From Calycina herbarum (lineage: Eukaryota; Ascomycota; Leotiomycetes; Helotiales; Pezizellaceae): a stretch of 64,000 nucleotides of DNA. The DNA is taken from NCBI GenBank assembly GCA_001414485.1, contig LLEY01000001.1, forward strand, positions 372,001 through 436,000, written 5' to 3'. Positions within the stretch are counted from its first letter, which is position 1, and every line of letters starts with the position of its first letter. Shown one piece after another: positions 1 through 12,068 of the stretch. A program made the position numbers and the translations under genes. The notes under the pieces were generated by a model. The model saw only the letters and a program-made list of their open reading frames with translations, was not told the origin of the DNA and did no database searches.

Positions 1-130
1 TGAGTTACTCGCGAGTTATCTAAGAGCAAACAGCTTTACTTGCGACTTACCAGCTTACCTACAACGTACCAGCTTACTTACTAATTACCAGCTTACTACG
101 AGTTACTACTGGCTTACTCACAAGGTACGC
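1..130. repeat. Degenerate minisatellite of about 20 bp units
   Basis: The first 130 bases contain four or five imperfect copies of a unit built around CCAGCTTAC, separated by variants of GTTACTAC and CTTAC. Copies differ by several substitutions. It may continue to the left of the window. I see no coding potential in it. Confidence 0.5.
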
Positions 131-983
131 CAAAAATCTCAGACCGACCTTCTTTAGCTACATCTGCATATTCTCGTTGTGAGTGCAACCCCTGCCTTCC
201 TCTTTGAATTAATTCATTATCATTGAAAAGTTATCTTGGGGCGTTCCAGACGCAATAAAGTCTCGAGTTGTTTGACAATTTCAATTATACTGAGTTTTCT
301 TGGCATCCCCCCCCCCCCCCGGCCCCCGAAAAACTCACAAGTGTGTCATCGTGGAAGGGCCAGTTCTCAACCCTTGTGGAGCCGTATGAATGTGGCACCA
401 AGACTTGCTGATTAGCAGTGAGGTTACAGAAGCTTTCCAAGCTCTGAACCGAGACCGGGCTATAGAACTCCTTCCAAATCATAACCATACACAAACCGAG
501 AAGCTAGAACCATAAACCAACTATGTTCTCAAGGAGTGAAATGCCGCTCATCTAACAATGAACAAGGAAAAATAAAGTTCACCAGCTATTCCCACAGCCG
601 ATGAGGAATAAAAGAGGGGGCGGGGGGTTCAATCCTCCTGTCCGTTTTCCTCCGTTTCTTCCTCGTCTTCAACCTCTTCGGAATCTTCCTCAGAACTATC
701 CTCTGCGTAAAGCAAACTCTCTGGCTGTCGTTCATAAATATACTGCACCTACAAAACCTCGGAGTCAGTACAATTCTTTGGGAATGTTTGATGAGTAGAA
801 GGAAACAGAGTCTCTAGGACCGCTCACGATAGATAGCAAAAGCGATAGTAAACAACTCTCGTTGCTCCAACTCTCCAGAGTAACTCAAGTAAAGTATCTT
901 GAGCACATAGAAGAATCTAAAGTATCAACTCAGATCTTTGGAACAAGTGAAGTTAACTGTCCCAAAATGACTTGGTCAATACT
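131..983. other. Intergenic, no gene seen
   Basis: No convincing reading frame on either strand. It contains a run of C at about 308-319 followed by a G/C-rich patch, and a short purine-rich patch near 610-630. The frames present are short and have no recognisable features. Confidence 0.4.
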
Positions 984-2844
984 TTAGATTATCCTAGAAC
1001 CCTGGCTAGGTAGTCTGGTACAAACGTACTTTATTGCGAGGACAAGTATAAAAGAGGATTTTACTCGAAGAAAGTGGGTACGCACTATATGTCCCTGCTT
1101 GCATTTTTTTGCAACTCGAACAATCATTAGCCAAAGCAAGTCTATAGTCGTTGTTTTTGTTGTCCTATAAGTCTCCTCTCGATCTAATAAATATTGTAAG
1201 ACCGCAAGATGACCACCTTGTATGGCGTATTGCACGCTGGTAGAAAAACTACGAGAAATATCAAAACCACGAACTTGGAGGAGTTTTAAGACGTGCAAGT
1301 GACCTTTCGAGGCAGCGTGGTCAAATGCATCGTGACTGACGTGGCGTGGATCGTGGCAGTATATATCTACTCCATCATCCAACATTGCATCGATCATTTC
1401 GCTGCAGCCAACTTTTGCGGCACAACAAAACATGGCTGTGATAAATTAGCGAATGATTTCGGGAGGCAGTTGAAGGGGTTAACTTGTCACGCGATGGACA
1501 TTAAAAGTCGCAGTAAATACTTCGGGTTGGTACTTGCCCCTGCTGACCTGGCTCATTGTCCCAGCTTTTTTGGGTAATCCAAGTAATTAACCTAGCTTTT
1601 TTCATACATTCATTCCAATTGTTTAGAACAACAAAAGCTATTTACTGCTGCATTTGCTGTCCATCGCGAGCTTGTGAACAGGGAATTGAAGGGGTTGCCG
1701 CTTACTTTGCTTGAGCCATGTAGTGTCTGAAATAGTAGTATGGTGAAACACTGTAATACATTAGCATATATCTTTTTTTTTTGTCAACTCGGGAGCCAAG
1801 GGAAGCGAGCATGGATAAAAAGTGCTCCCGACCACTAAAAATTTGAGTTCTAAAAGGGGAGCAAGAGGAAGGTTGCATACGGTGAAGCGCGATTCGCCAG
1901 TGAGAGTTCTCGACTGCAAGAATGATTGCCGATTGATATTCGTAACTGAATTTCTGAGAGTCCGAGTGAAATATGAGTAATCCGTGGACAATCTCCTCAT
2001 TGCCGCCAATGCATGCGGCTTGTAGCGTTGTTAACAATCCCAGAAAATCAATCTGGAAGCCGCGTTGGAGAAGGACTTCTGTCGTTGCGGCATGACCATT
2101 AAGTGCGGCCACTCCTATTTTCCAAAGACCACAGAGTCAGCCTATCACTTTTTGGGGAAGCTAGCCCACTTCTAGTACTTACAAAGAAGAAGAAAAGAAG
2201 AAAATAGAGCACCGAGAACTTGACTTACCTAAAAGTGGACCAAAATATTGACTATCCTCCGAGGTCGTAGGCAACATTTGACACAATAATCCCGTTTGGC
2301 CCATGGCAGCGGCACCAGCTAGGGCAGCTTTCCTCTTTTCGAAAGAGCTGATATCGACTTTTGTGTCATCGTATACATCGAGAGCTTGAGCTTCGAGAAA
2401 GAAGGCCATGGCGCCACAAAGAGCGACTATGTAATCATCTCGTAACTTCTCCTTATTCGAGATGAAGTAAGGATATTCGAGTGCTGTATCTACAGCGCCA
2501 TGGACGAGCTGAGACAACGGAGTTTTGCGTTGGTGGTCTTGTACTACTTTGGAAATCAAAAACTTGGCCAAGTATGATTGAGATATCCTTCTTCCACGGG
2601 TGTGGATTTGATCTCTGAAGTAATTGCCTGTAAAGACACCAGCGTCAATCATGCCATAGAAAGCTTTGCTGACAAGTCTCAGTCGCACGACCCCTTGAAT
2701 TCCAAAAGTAGGTAGGACATAGCTGAGGATGCTTTGGATGAGCTCCGGTGGCAGTCGAAGGAGTCGGCTCTGAAATCGGGATCCGACTCTCTCAAAAGAG
2801 ATTGGGGGTGTTGCTAAACGAGGCTGTATCTCCTGATTAGGCAT
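984..2844 (-). CDS. F-box plus ankyrin-repeat protein, gene model fragmented
   Basis: Exon 1 (2844 down to 2229) starts at an ATG and encodes an F-box-like segment near residues 28-65, with LPPELIQSILSYV followed by LRLVSKAF. A GTAAGT donor at 2228 and an AAATAG acceptor near 2115 join it in frame to ankyrin-like sequence (VAALNGHAATTEVLL). A further ankyrin block lies at 1433-984 (DHAASKGHLHVLKLL and YAIQGGHLAVLQYLL). F-box/ankyrin proteins usually act as substrate receptors of SCF ubiquitin ligases; that role here is inferred from the family. The frame is lost between about 1900 and 1450, and the last block ends in non-ankyrin sequence. Either several introns were missed or the gene is decaying. 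Exon 1 and the first splice are fairly secure; the rest is not. Confidence 0.45.
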
Positions 2845-3337
2845 GGCTGCTAAGCTGTGGGAGGAATACGCGTGGGTAAAGAAATTGTAAATATTTAGCC
2901 AATGGGGTTGGAAGGAATAAGAAGTTGCTGTCTACTTAGATGACTTACATTCATAGCCGTCGTTGTCAAGGCTCTGGAACTCGGGACGTGGTGTCGGGAA
3001 GGTGCGATCAGCTGAAATACTCGTACCTTGAGGTACATCTTAGCGAGACAGGGGCGAGATTTCATTCGCTAAAAGGAAGCCACGACCGGGTTTATTTACA
3101 TCACGTGTATCTTTATCATAGTGGCGCAGTATGCAAAAAGTGGCTGGTGCGTCATGGCAAGGGCCCCCGCAAACTTCAAGGCAAGATCCATCATGGTCTT
3201 TCCTTTCTGCTGCACCACGAAAACTTTCCCATAATTTCTCCTGAGTACACTCCTTATCCCATACAAAAACCCGGTGCCTTCTTGGTACCCCAAATCTATA
3301 CCCTCAACCTCTGCGAAAACTCCACGTTCCTTACAAG
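2845..3337. promoter_or_regulatory. Shared upstream region of the F-box/ankyrin gene and vid27
   Basis: A 493 bp gap separates the start codons of two divergently oriented genes, so it should hold both promoters. I see no clear TATA box. Short frames on both strands have no recognisable product. Confidence 0.4.
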
Positions 3338-5935
3338 ATGTTTGTTCTCCGAAATGGTAAGTTTAAACCTTGTTTATCTCCCGAGAATTCCTGTCATGAC
3401 TTACCCCTCGTCGCGTCACCGTGGTAATGGCAGCCGCGCCTGCCTTTGACTGCCACATTCACTTCGCCACTACCCTACTCTGTACTATGCTAACCTTCTT
3501 TTGTAGTTGGGAAACTTATCTTTGGTGATACCTCCAAGGAGTCCATCATCGAAATACCACAAGGCCAACTCTACATCGTCCGACCGCTCTCGCCCAAAGG
3601 TTACTCGGAGCTGATCTTCAAAGACGGCGCCGCGAGAATCAGAAAGACGAATCAAGAATTCCAATACCAGCTCGTCATCCAACGTGCATACGAAGAAGGA
3701 GAGGAGGAGTTGTTAGACGAAGAGGACGGCGAGGACTCGGCGACGTCTGTTTTAGCTGCCGAGCGAGACGAAAAGACATTCCTCCTCGACGAAGGTCTAC
3801 ATTTTCGATCAGAGATTCGACAAGGTGGAGAGAAGGTTTTGGCTTGGAGGGATTTAAGTGGAGACGCCGGTGACCTTTACGAATTTGTTTGCGACATCTC
3901 GGTCGAGGAGGCTCAGGTCCAGGCTTTCGAACTCACGGCCGTACGCTGCCAATACGAACGAAAGCATCGCAAGAACCACACAACCGCTACCACCCAAGAA
4001 CTTGCTCAGTTCACATTCGTGGACGAACCACCAATACCTTCTGCGAGTCCTATCCATAGCCCACAGCAGAGCCCTCAAGCTCTATCGCCTGTACAGACAA
4101 TGCCTCTCACAACTAGAAGCACGGCAAATTCCGCGTTAAAGCGGGAGACTACACCAACCAGAGAGACTCGTGAAGAGACACCGCAAGATGAGGGTCCAAC
4201 AGCTGCGCCTCCGGTCGCTGAGCATCCCGAGGCAAGATCCGTCTTAGCAGAGGAAATCGCTGAACTCCATCTCTTCGACTTTCAATCTGGTGCATTCATC
4301 ATCCAGGATCCTGCCGTAAAGGCGACTGTTTCCGAAGTTGGTAATTGGCGATACTATTTACAAATTGGAAGCGATGACAGAGATTGGCTTGGCCAGGAAG
4401 TTATTGCTGACATCAATCCTGTTTTCAGTTTCGAATACCTCTCATGTATCTTCAATGCATATTCTGCGAATGGTGACGCATACTCCTGGTTACTACGATT
4501 CAAAGATGAACCAACTTTGCTCCGTTTCCAAGAAGGTTTGATGCAGGCCTTATGGGAGCAGTTGAATGAGATCAAATGGAACAAAGCCAAGGAGGATGAT
4601 CGAGACTATGTTCTCGAAGCATTCCAGGATCTTGCTATGGAAGATGCGGAGGATTACCCAGAGGAGGAGGAAGAGGAAGAAGAGCCCGAGGATGATGGCC
4701 AGCGAAGTGAAGAATACGATAGCGATGAAGACGAAGACGATGTGGTCACCAAAAACGATGATGGAAATGTCAATTCTCAACTTGCAGTTGGTTACAAGCA
4801 CGATCGTTCATTCGTTGTCCGAGGATCGAAAATTGGGGTATTCAAGCACACGCCAAATAACAACTTGGAGTTCTCGACAAACATTTCTAAGGTCGAAACA
4901 CCCGGAGGAAAACTGTTTAGCCCTAAAAAGGTTATGCTTCACGCAGAGGATACCAACATGATTCTCCAAAACGAAAACGAGCCAAATTCGCTCTATCGGA
5001 TGGATCTGGAATATGGTAAAATCGTTGATGAGTGGAAAGTTCATGATGATATTCCGGTCAACACTTTCGCTCCTGAAAGCAAATTTGCTCAAATGAGTGG
5101 AGAGCAAACCTTCCTTGGATTGTCTCGAAATGCCCTTTACCGCGTCGATCCGCGTCTAGCCGGCAACAAATTGGTCGACTCGGAGCTCAAGCAATATGTC
5201 TCAAAGAACGACTTTTCGGCGGCAGCTACAACTGAAAAGGGTTATATTGCAGTTGCTAGTAATAAGGGTGATATCCGCATGTTTGATCGTCTTGGTATCA
5301 ACGCCAAAACTCATATTCCTGCCCTTGGTGAACCTATCATCGGTCTCGATGTTAGTGCTGATGGTCGCTGGGTTCTTGCTACTTGTCGAACCTACTTGCT
5401 TCTCATTGATGCCCTGCAAAAGACTGGCAAGAATGAGGGCAAATTGGGTTTCGAAAAGTCATTCGGCAAGGACTCGAAGCCTCAACCACGTCGTTTGGGA
5501 TTGACACCATCCCATGTCGCACAATTCCAGCACGAGACCGGAGTCCCGCTTTCTTTCACCACTGCTCGATTTAATACCGGTGAAGGAGAAGCAGAAACAT
5601 CCATCGTCACAGCCACCGGACCCTTCATCGTCACCTGGAACATGAAGAAGATCCTCCGAGGCAGCAAAGACCCTTACAGCATCAAGCGATATGCCGAGGA
5701 GGTCAAGGCCGATAATTTCAAATATGGATCGGATAAGAATGTCATTGTTGCTCTTCCAAATGAAGTTAACATGGTCGCAAAACAATCCTTCAAGAAGCCA
5801 ACGAGAGAGAGCATTGCGAATCCCGCTCAGATACGTCTTGGCGGTGGACGAAGAAGTGAGGCGAGCAGACTTGGGACGAGAGATAGCGGACGATATAAAC
5901 TTGGAAAGGATGATATCGTCAATTCTCCTTATTGA
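3338..5935 (+). CDS. vid27: Vid27 family cytoplasmic protein
   Basis: The model joins 3338-3356 and 3507-5935, giving 815 residues. The first exon encodes only MFVLRN plus one base. The intron has a GTAAGT donor and a TGCTAAC branch site just before TTGTAG. The spliced N-terminus (VGKLIFGDTSKES, then GQLYIVRPLSPKGYSELIFK) matches my memory of the conserved Vid27 start. An acidic stretch follows near residues 380-410 (EEEEEEEEPEDDGQ). The C-terminal half has the Vid27 beta-propeller-like domain, with LDVSADGRWVLATCRTYLLLID. Yeast VID27 was named in screens for vacuolar import and degradation of fructose-1,6-bisphosphatase; its biochemical role is poorly defined. The length fits the family, and no frame break is seen. 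The 19-base first exon is easily missed by gene callers. Confidence 0.93.
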
Positions 5936-6848
5936 GCACGTTAGTCAATTTTTGATTTTGCAGGGGGGAGTAAATTTTTCACGATTTTATGAATTGTTTG
6001 TGGCGTTCTTTTATGTTTTCTCCTAATGCTGAGATGGATGGTGCTGGGGATTTGAGACGAGATTTCTTCTTCCCCCTTTTAAGGTTTGAGCGATTTTTGC
6101 GATTGCGACCTTACTTTGTGGGTCGGGGATGGATGGATGGATGGATGATAGATGCCTTTTAATGATGGGAATGGTTGCGCAGCTGGGCTTGTCAGCATAG
6201 GGGGAGACGGAGGAGGGATATCTGCACCAAGATGTACCCGTTATTAGAACGGAAAACAGCAATTCAATACAATACCCCATTTTCTATGCTTTTCAGCTTA
6301 GGGTGTCTGGCCCTAGCTACTTTGCTGGCTGAAATCACCCTAAACATACCCTGGACTAAGGTCCGTAAATTTCTAACTTTGAACCTTTAGGAGAAGGGAC
6401 TCGGGGTGTTCACGACCTGAGATACCAAGCAGAAGTACGAGAGAATTACTTACGACTCAACAATCTAATGACCAAGTAGGAACTCCTTTCTCATATTGCA
6501 ATGTGTATATTCCTAATTCTGCCTCAATTCTGATTCGAATTGAAATCTTATTTCATATATATTGATATCCATTTCCTGCTTACAATTCGGGCCATCGACG
6601 GTTAAGTAGGCTGAGGAGTAAACATAAGATAGTCCCAGGCTCCCAAATCCTACTCCATAACCCGCCATCTAATCCCAATCCATCCCAACACCACAAAGAC
6701 AAATATACAACACCCATTCCTCAACCCAATCAGCGATACCATACCCACCCTCCTCCCATCCACTCATCAACACCCTCGTCAATTCATGATAACATAATCC
6801 AAGCTCCAAACCCCCATTTGCAACCAAGCCCTGCCCCACCACAAACAC
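5936..6848. other. Convergent 3' intergenic region
   Basis: The 3' ends of vid27 and the AAA ATPase gene face each other across 913 bp. It contains a short GGAT tandem repeat near 6127-6148 and a C/A-rich stretch at 6650-6850. No gene was recognised. Confidence 0.4.
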
Positions 6849-9570
6849 CTAACCACCCCGTTCCCCAAACTCCCTAGCCCAATCCTCAAATTCCTTCAAC
6901 CCTTGTTTACTAACCGAAGGTCTAATATTTACAAGCGAAGCCTTGAAATCCTTCATCTCAATAGGCCGTATCTCATCCATGGACATTTGAAGTAAGGCTT
7001 CGCCCAGAGAACGGAGGGGTCCCATTGCCGCGTCTTTTGCTAGGGCAGTGATGTCGGAGCCTGAGAAGCCTGTTGTATGTTAATAAACTAGAAAAAGAGG
7101 GTAGTAAAAGGGGTAGTGGAGGGAGTGAAAAGGGAAAAGGGGAAGGAAAAAGGGAACAGACCATCAGTAAGCGAGATCAACTCCTGAATATCATCCTCGC
7201 TCAGCCCATGTTTCTGGTGACCGAGGAGGGTACGTAATTGTGTTCCTCTCGTTTCGTCTTCGGGGAGTGGGATGTATTGTCTCCTAACGAATCTTCTTCT
7301 AGCTGCCTCATCGATGGCCCATGGTAAATTCGTAGCTGCGAGTACAAGGACACGACTGGCATCACCTCTTTCTTTTTCCTTGTCACTCTGTTCCCTTCCA
7401 GCAGCTGCTCTCTGTAAATCACTCCATTGAATCAAAAATTCAGTCTTGATTCTCCTCGTTGCTTCATGTTCACCCCCTCCTCGTGAAGAGAGGAGAGAAT
7501 CAATCTCATCAACGAAAATAATACTCGGTGCGAGCGCTTTCGCAAGTGAAAAGAGTGCTCGTACGAGCTTCTCGGATTCGCCGAGATATTTCGAGGTCAA
7601 AGAACTTGCGGATATCGAGAAGAATGTAGACCTGGATTCGGTAGCTACAGCTCTTGCAAGCATAGTCTTGCCGGTTCCTGGTGGCCCAAAGAGAAGCATT
7701 CCCCGTGCAGGTTCGCGAAGTCCCATGAAGAGGTCTGGTCGGAGAAAGGGGTAGACAACTGCTTCTTTCAAAGCATTCTTGGCAATATCCAGACCCGCTA
7801 CATCGTCCCAATGAACCTCGTCTCCTTGAACAACTATCTCGTTGAAGATTTGCTTTGCTGCGTTTTCATCCACGCCTTTTGGGAGGTTCTTCATGAGAGA
7901 TGCTACTTTTAATTCCCAGGCGCTTCTGATCGGATCTTTCTCCGAGTCGGAATCGTCTGTGGGAGTGGTGATATCCGCTAGCAATGGGTTCTCCTTCTGT
8001 TTCCGTTTTTGCTTCCGTTTTTGTTTCGATCCTTGATTATCACTACTATTAGTATTATCGTCGAGACTTTGAGAAGACGTATCCTCGTCGGTAGGCTTCT
8101 CCGCCTCTCTCCTCTTCTGTCGTCTTGCCTCATCTCTTTCTTGATGTCGGTCTCGATGTCTTGGGGATGTTGGCTTCGTTGCAACAGGCCTTCGTTGAAC
8201 TTTGGGTGAACTTTTCTCGCCATTCTTGGCTTCTTTCGGTCTTCGCCTTGCTGGTAATTCGGTTTCTGCTGCCTTCGTCCTTTTTGCTGCTGTTTCCGGA
8301 TATTCCTTCAAATACGTAGGATAATTTAGTGGTTCGAGTTTTGTTGGTGGCATTGCATGAGGTGGAGGAGGTGGGGGAGTTCGTCTCTGGCGCGGAGGGG
8401 TTTCTTGTACCAGTGGAGATGAAGGGTCAAGATCTGAGCTGTCCTGAGCCCCAGAAACAATTCGAGCCGATCCAGAAGCAGTGTTTGAGCTCGTTGGTGG
8501 AAATGGATAGCCACTTGGTCGGCTAGAAGCATCATGCGTCTTTCTTATCCCAGTTATCGAATCCGTTGGACTTGTGTTTTTAGTATCCTTGTCAGGCACT
8601 AAAGTTCTGGTTTTGCTGTCGTATCGGACTTTATTTGATGATCCAGGCCGTCCTGTGGTAGGATCAGAAATACTCTCCTTGCGAGAGTCCGAGAGCGCGG
8701 GAGAGCTATTATCAAGTTCCGTATCCAAACTTCGTCCAAGTCGATCCCTTCTGCCCAACGATTGCCACGCCAAAGAAGCAGCCTTATTTGTAACCGGGTT
8801 TTCCTTGTTCCTAGCTGGTTTTGGGACCGGTTTCCTTCCCGTCTTATCTGAGGATCTCAATGTGTGTAGCATATGTCTTTTTTCCGGACTCGGACTCCTC
8901 GAAGATTTCTTCATCTGGTGGGTTGGTGCAAGATGGCTACTCGACGAAGCCAGAGGCGCACTCGACATCCTAGAACTCGTTCCCAAATAGCTTGAACTCC
9001 CCTTTCTCCCAAGAACTGCCATCTCAGAGCTATTCTTCGCCATTAAACCCGGCCGTTGAGGAAGTGCCGGTGGTTTCGAAATCCCATCATAACTAGACGC
9101 CGGAATTGTACCATCTCCTATAAACCCCACCTCCCCTCTTGGTTTATCCTCTGAAGGTCTTGGTGTCGTTTTCGAGGATTTCGTAATCTTCCCATTATTT
9201 TCCTCCGTGTCATTATCCGCTGCCGATTTCTCCTCCCGTGAAGCCTTCAAAGCCACAAGTAGGTCCACCCTCTCCTTACATTGCATCTCCATATTCCGCA
9301 GACTGTCTTTCAGCGCCTTCTCCGTCTCGGATTTGGGTACGTAGCCAGCTGGTACTCGATAGGCATTGTGGTAGTATATTTTATCGAGGGCTTCGCGCCA
9401 TGATCGTAGTGCTTCGGCTTCATTGCCCTGTGACTAGATCAGCCAACCCTGCCAACTGGCAGACGTCAAAGGAGACTTACCTTGCCCTCAAAAAATACCG
9501 CAGTCGAACAGTTTAGATAACATTCATCGTACGTCTTCTGCAGCGACGATGAAGTCTTGTTTCGCATCAT
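6849..9570 (-). CDS. SAP1: MIT-domain AAA ATPase, SAP1/YTA6-like (spastin/katanin/Vps4 class)
   Basis: Exons 9570-9481, 9427-7162 and 7069-6849 (minus) give 858 residues. The start is an ATG-ATG pair. Exons 1 and 2 together encode an N-terminal MIT-like helical segment (about residues 8-95). A long basic, proline- and serine-rich linker follows, with a polyproline patch. The AAA core has WDDVAGLD, Walker A GPPGTGKT at about 611-618, Walker B IIFVDEID at about 666-673, and an arginine-finger region [13 protein letters not shown]. The last exon supplies [15 protein letters not shown] and the Vps4-type C-terminal helix ([15 protein letters not shown]). Meiotic-clade AAA ATPases remodel microtubules or ESCRT-III; which of these this one does cannot be read from the sequence. 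Splice sites keep the frame throughout. An unspliced reading would end in a spurious PFSFPFSLF tail from the last intron. Confidence 0.9.
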
Positions 9571-10749
9571 GACCGGGCCGGGTGTGTATTTCTCCTCTCA
9601 TGAGCCTTCTTGTTCTTCCCCTCCTTCCCTAGTGTAGCCCCTCGTGGGTTTTGGTTATGTAGAACCCCTGGCCCCTTTATCGTCGCAGTGTTTACTCGTA
9701 GTGCTCGTGATCGCGTGTTGAGATTTGCAAGCTTCCAAATTGTGTTGTTGGCGTGATCTTTAATTGATTTCAATGGGATGTCCTTGTCGTTCGACGAGGC
9801 TTCGATTTCGCTTCCCAGCCTTCAGTGTGACGTAGAGGTGCAGCACCAGTGAGCACCCCTCTTTCAGTTCTAGAACCCCGGTTCGGTACCTTTTTAATCA
9901 CAGGCTCAACAGGGCAAGAGCAGAATGTCTCCAAGTGACTGAGATTTAGTGACTCTGAAATGTTGAACTTGAAAGATTCTCATACTTTTATTCTCAAGAT
10001 TTTGGTGGATCAGCGCTTACTGCGGTGGAATACGAAGAAACCCGCAGCACAGCAAAATGGCACGCGGCTCCAACCAGCCTCGATGTCCCAACGTGGTATG
10101 CGTAATGCTGCCTCTTGGATCAGCTTATTTACTTGTAAAAAGTAGCTTTGCGTTTTTCACAGGATACTTTCATATATCCCCATAACTCCCCGCAAAGATG
10201 ATTGTTTGGAAGTTTTCATTATCGGGGTTTCTCTATCAGATACCAGTCCTACCCCCAAGATATAATTACATGGCATTCAAAGCTCTATTCCCTTTTCATA
10301 CTCATCAAGGTATGTTTTTTGCCTCCCATCGCATCCCCTTCATGCATCCCAAATGACTAGCAACGCCATCCCAGCTCGCCTAACACGAAATTGTTCAAGA
10401 AACCCCTTTCCTGCAAAACCCGACAGCGCTTAGGGCCACCCCAAGAAGATCCGGCAAACCTCTCTAGAGAAACGAAATCATTATGTACAAATCGACCCAT
10501 TTCGTGTAAATACGAAAATCGAGTGATGCTATTCAGGCCATGCCTTCTTGGTGACGGCTCGAAGTATCCAAATATAAATCCATTGCTTCTTCGAAAATGG
10601 AAGAAAAGAGACACGGTTTTGAGGAGGTAGGTGAACTGGTGTCAAAAAATTGTAAGATATTGGCGTTTTTTTGTTGTTGTTGTGTTGTAAGGTTGGTTCG
10701 CCCGTGTTGACTACATCAGGTCGAAAAAGTCTCGTCTCCGGCTGAGGGA
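9571..10749. other. Intergenic, no gene seen
   Basis: This lies upstream of the AAA ATPase gene and downstream of the carrier gene, so it should hold the ATPase promoter. Short frames at 9960-10145 and 10357-10630 show no homology I recognise, and no intron pattern extends them. Confidence 0.4.
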
Positions 10750-12068
10750 TTAGACGTTGGAGGCGATGAAGTAAGACCTAGTAGGAACCGTTAGCAACAA
10801 ACCAAAAATGTAGATTTGGAATGTACTCACTTGCAAGCCTCATAGGATGCCCAGCAAATACCCATGCTGGGCATGGCTGTGAGTGTACGAGCTTGCATTC
10901 CCCGGAAATATCCTTTGTAACCTTCTCTGCGGTGCAACAGCTTCATGCCGTTTACGAAGTTGTTGATTCCTCTCAATTCAGAATCGGTGCCAGCTCCTCT
11001 GGTTTGGAGCATCGTCTTCACCACATCCAGTGGGTTTGTAAGAGCAGCAGCAGATCCTCCAGCAAGCATACCACCGATGGCATGAATTTCTGGTCTGTAG
11101 TCGCCGGATGGGTTCATGGTTTTCTTGAAACGTTCATACACAAGGAATTGGACGGAGGTGAAAGGGACGGCGACCATAATGGTGGTGGGGTATGAGACGT
11201 AGAATGCCTTCCATCCTTCCTTTTTGTAGACGTAATTAACGCATTGGGTCGCCGTTTTGTACATCGTGTGGGAATTATGGATTTGCATGCGCTGCTTAAT
11301 GACTTCACAATATCAGCAATATTCACGGCGCTGGATAAGATGGAAATTTACCATCGAAAGGGGTCATTATAAGTTCACTCGTAACACATGCGACTGCTCC
11401 ACTGACGACTGGTGAGGTATTAGCACAAACATCGACATTCGGAAAATGTGGAATCCTGTACTTGAAGCCAAGTCTTGGTGTTCCTTGGTGTTGTTCGCTC
11501 CCATGCCTTCCTTTACGGCCTCCATTGTTGTAAAGTATACCGCATGCGCCGGACCTATTCCATCATCAGCTTCGGCAAATTGTTGTTGGTTTTTTTTATT
11601 TCACCAACCTGCGCCTACAACCACGCTGGACATTCCCCGCCACAGAGCACGATATCCCTCAATACTGGATATTCGTTTCAAACCCGAGACAACTCCATTG
11701 TACATGGCGGAGGGGGTCGGATTGAGGACTTGCATGCGGGTCTAGTTGAGAGTCAGCATGATGGTTGCGCCAGTGGGAGCCGGGGCAACTCTTGCGTACC
11801 TTGATTGCATCGACTGGATACATGCATGTATGCTCCTGTTCAGAGATCAGCATGAGATTTTCAAACTATCGCATTTGGCATGGGATGGCGTACGGCAATA
11901 CCAGCGACGGCGCCGGCAGCCAATTTTTGGCTCAGCGAATAACTATCATCGAGACCCTCATAACTATTATAACATGTCAATGATCTGCCACTGAATTCCC
12001 GGGAGCTTCAAGTCTGGCAGCACATACTCGTATTCTTCCTTCGCGGAATCTGCATTTGACTGGGCCAT
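10750..12068 (-). CDS. mrs3: Mitochondrial carrier, mitoferrin (Mrs3/Mrs4) type
   Basis: Eight exons on the minus strand (12068-12028, 11963-11894, 11835-11800, 11741-11609, 11554-11462, 11408-11352, 11302-10831, 10777-10750) join in frame to 309 residues. All three carrier signatures are present: MYPVDAIKTRMQ, MTPFDVIKQRMQ and TNPLDVVKTMLQ, each the PxDxxK motif closing a helix pair. The N-terminus EEYDYEGL and the repeat-1 segment AAGAVAGIAEHT fit fungal mitoferrins, which move iron across the inner mitochondrial membrane for heme and Fe-S synthesis. The start is the first ATG in frame after a TAG stop. Every internal intron is 49-64 bp. One exon is only 36 bases and the last only 28, so automatic models may truncate the protein. 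The iron assignment rests on sequence resemblance alone. Confidence 0.88.

Noticed and set aside
300..320. C run as a functional element (also at 24,239)
   Set aside because: Homopolymers of this type are common in fungal intergenic DNA and prone to sequencing errors. No other signal surrounds them.
7071..7161. Alternative C-terminus of the AAA ATPase ending in [14 protein letters not shown]
   Set aside because: This is intron readthrough. The spliced form restores [15 protein letters not shown] and the normal Vps4-type end.
9960..10145. 61-residue plus-strand frame
   Set aside because: No homology, poor start context, and a position expected to be promoter sequence.
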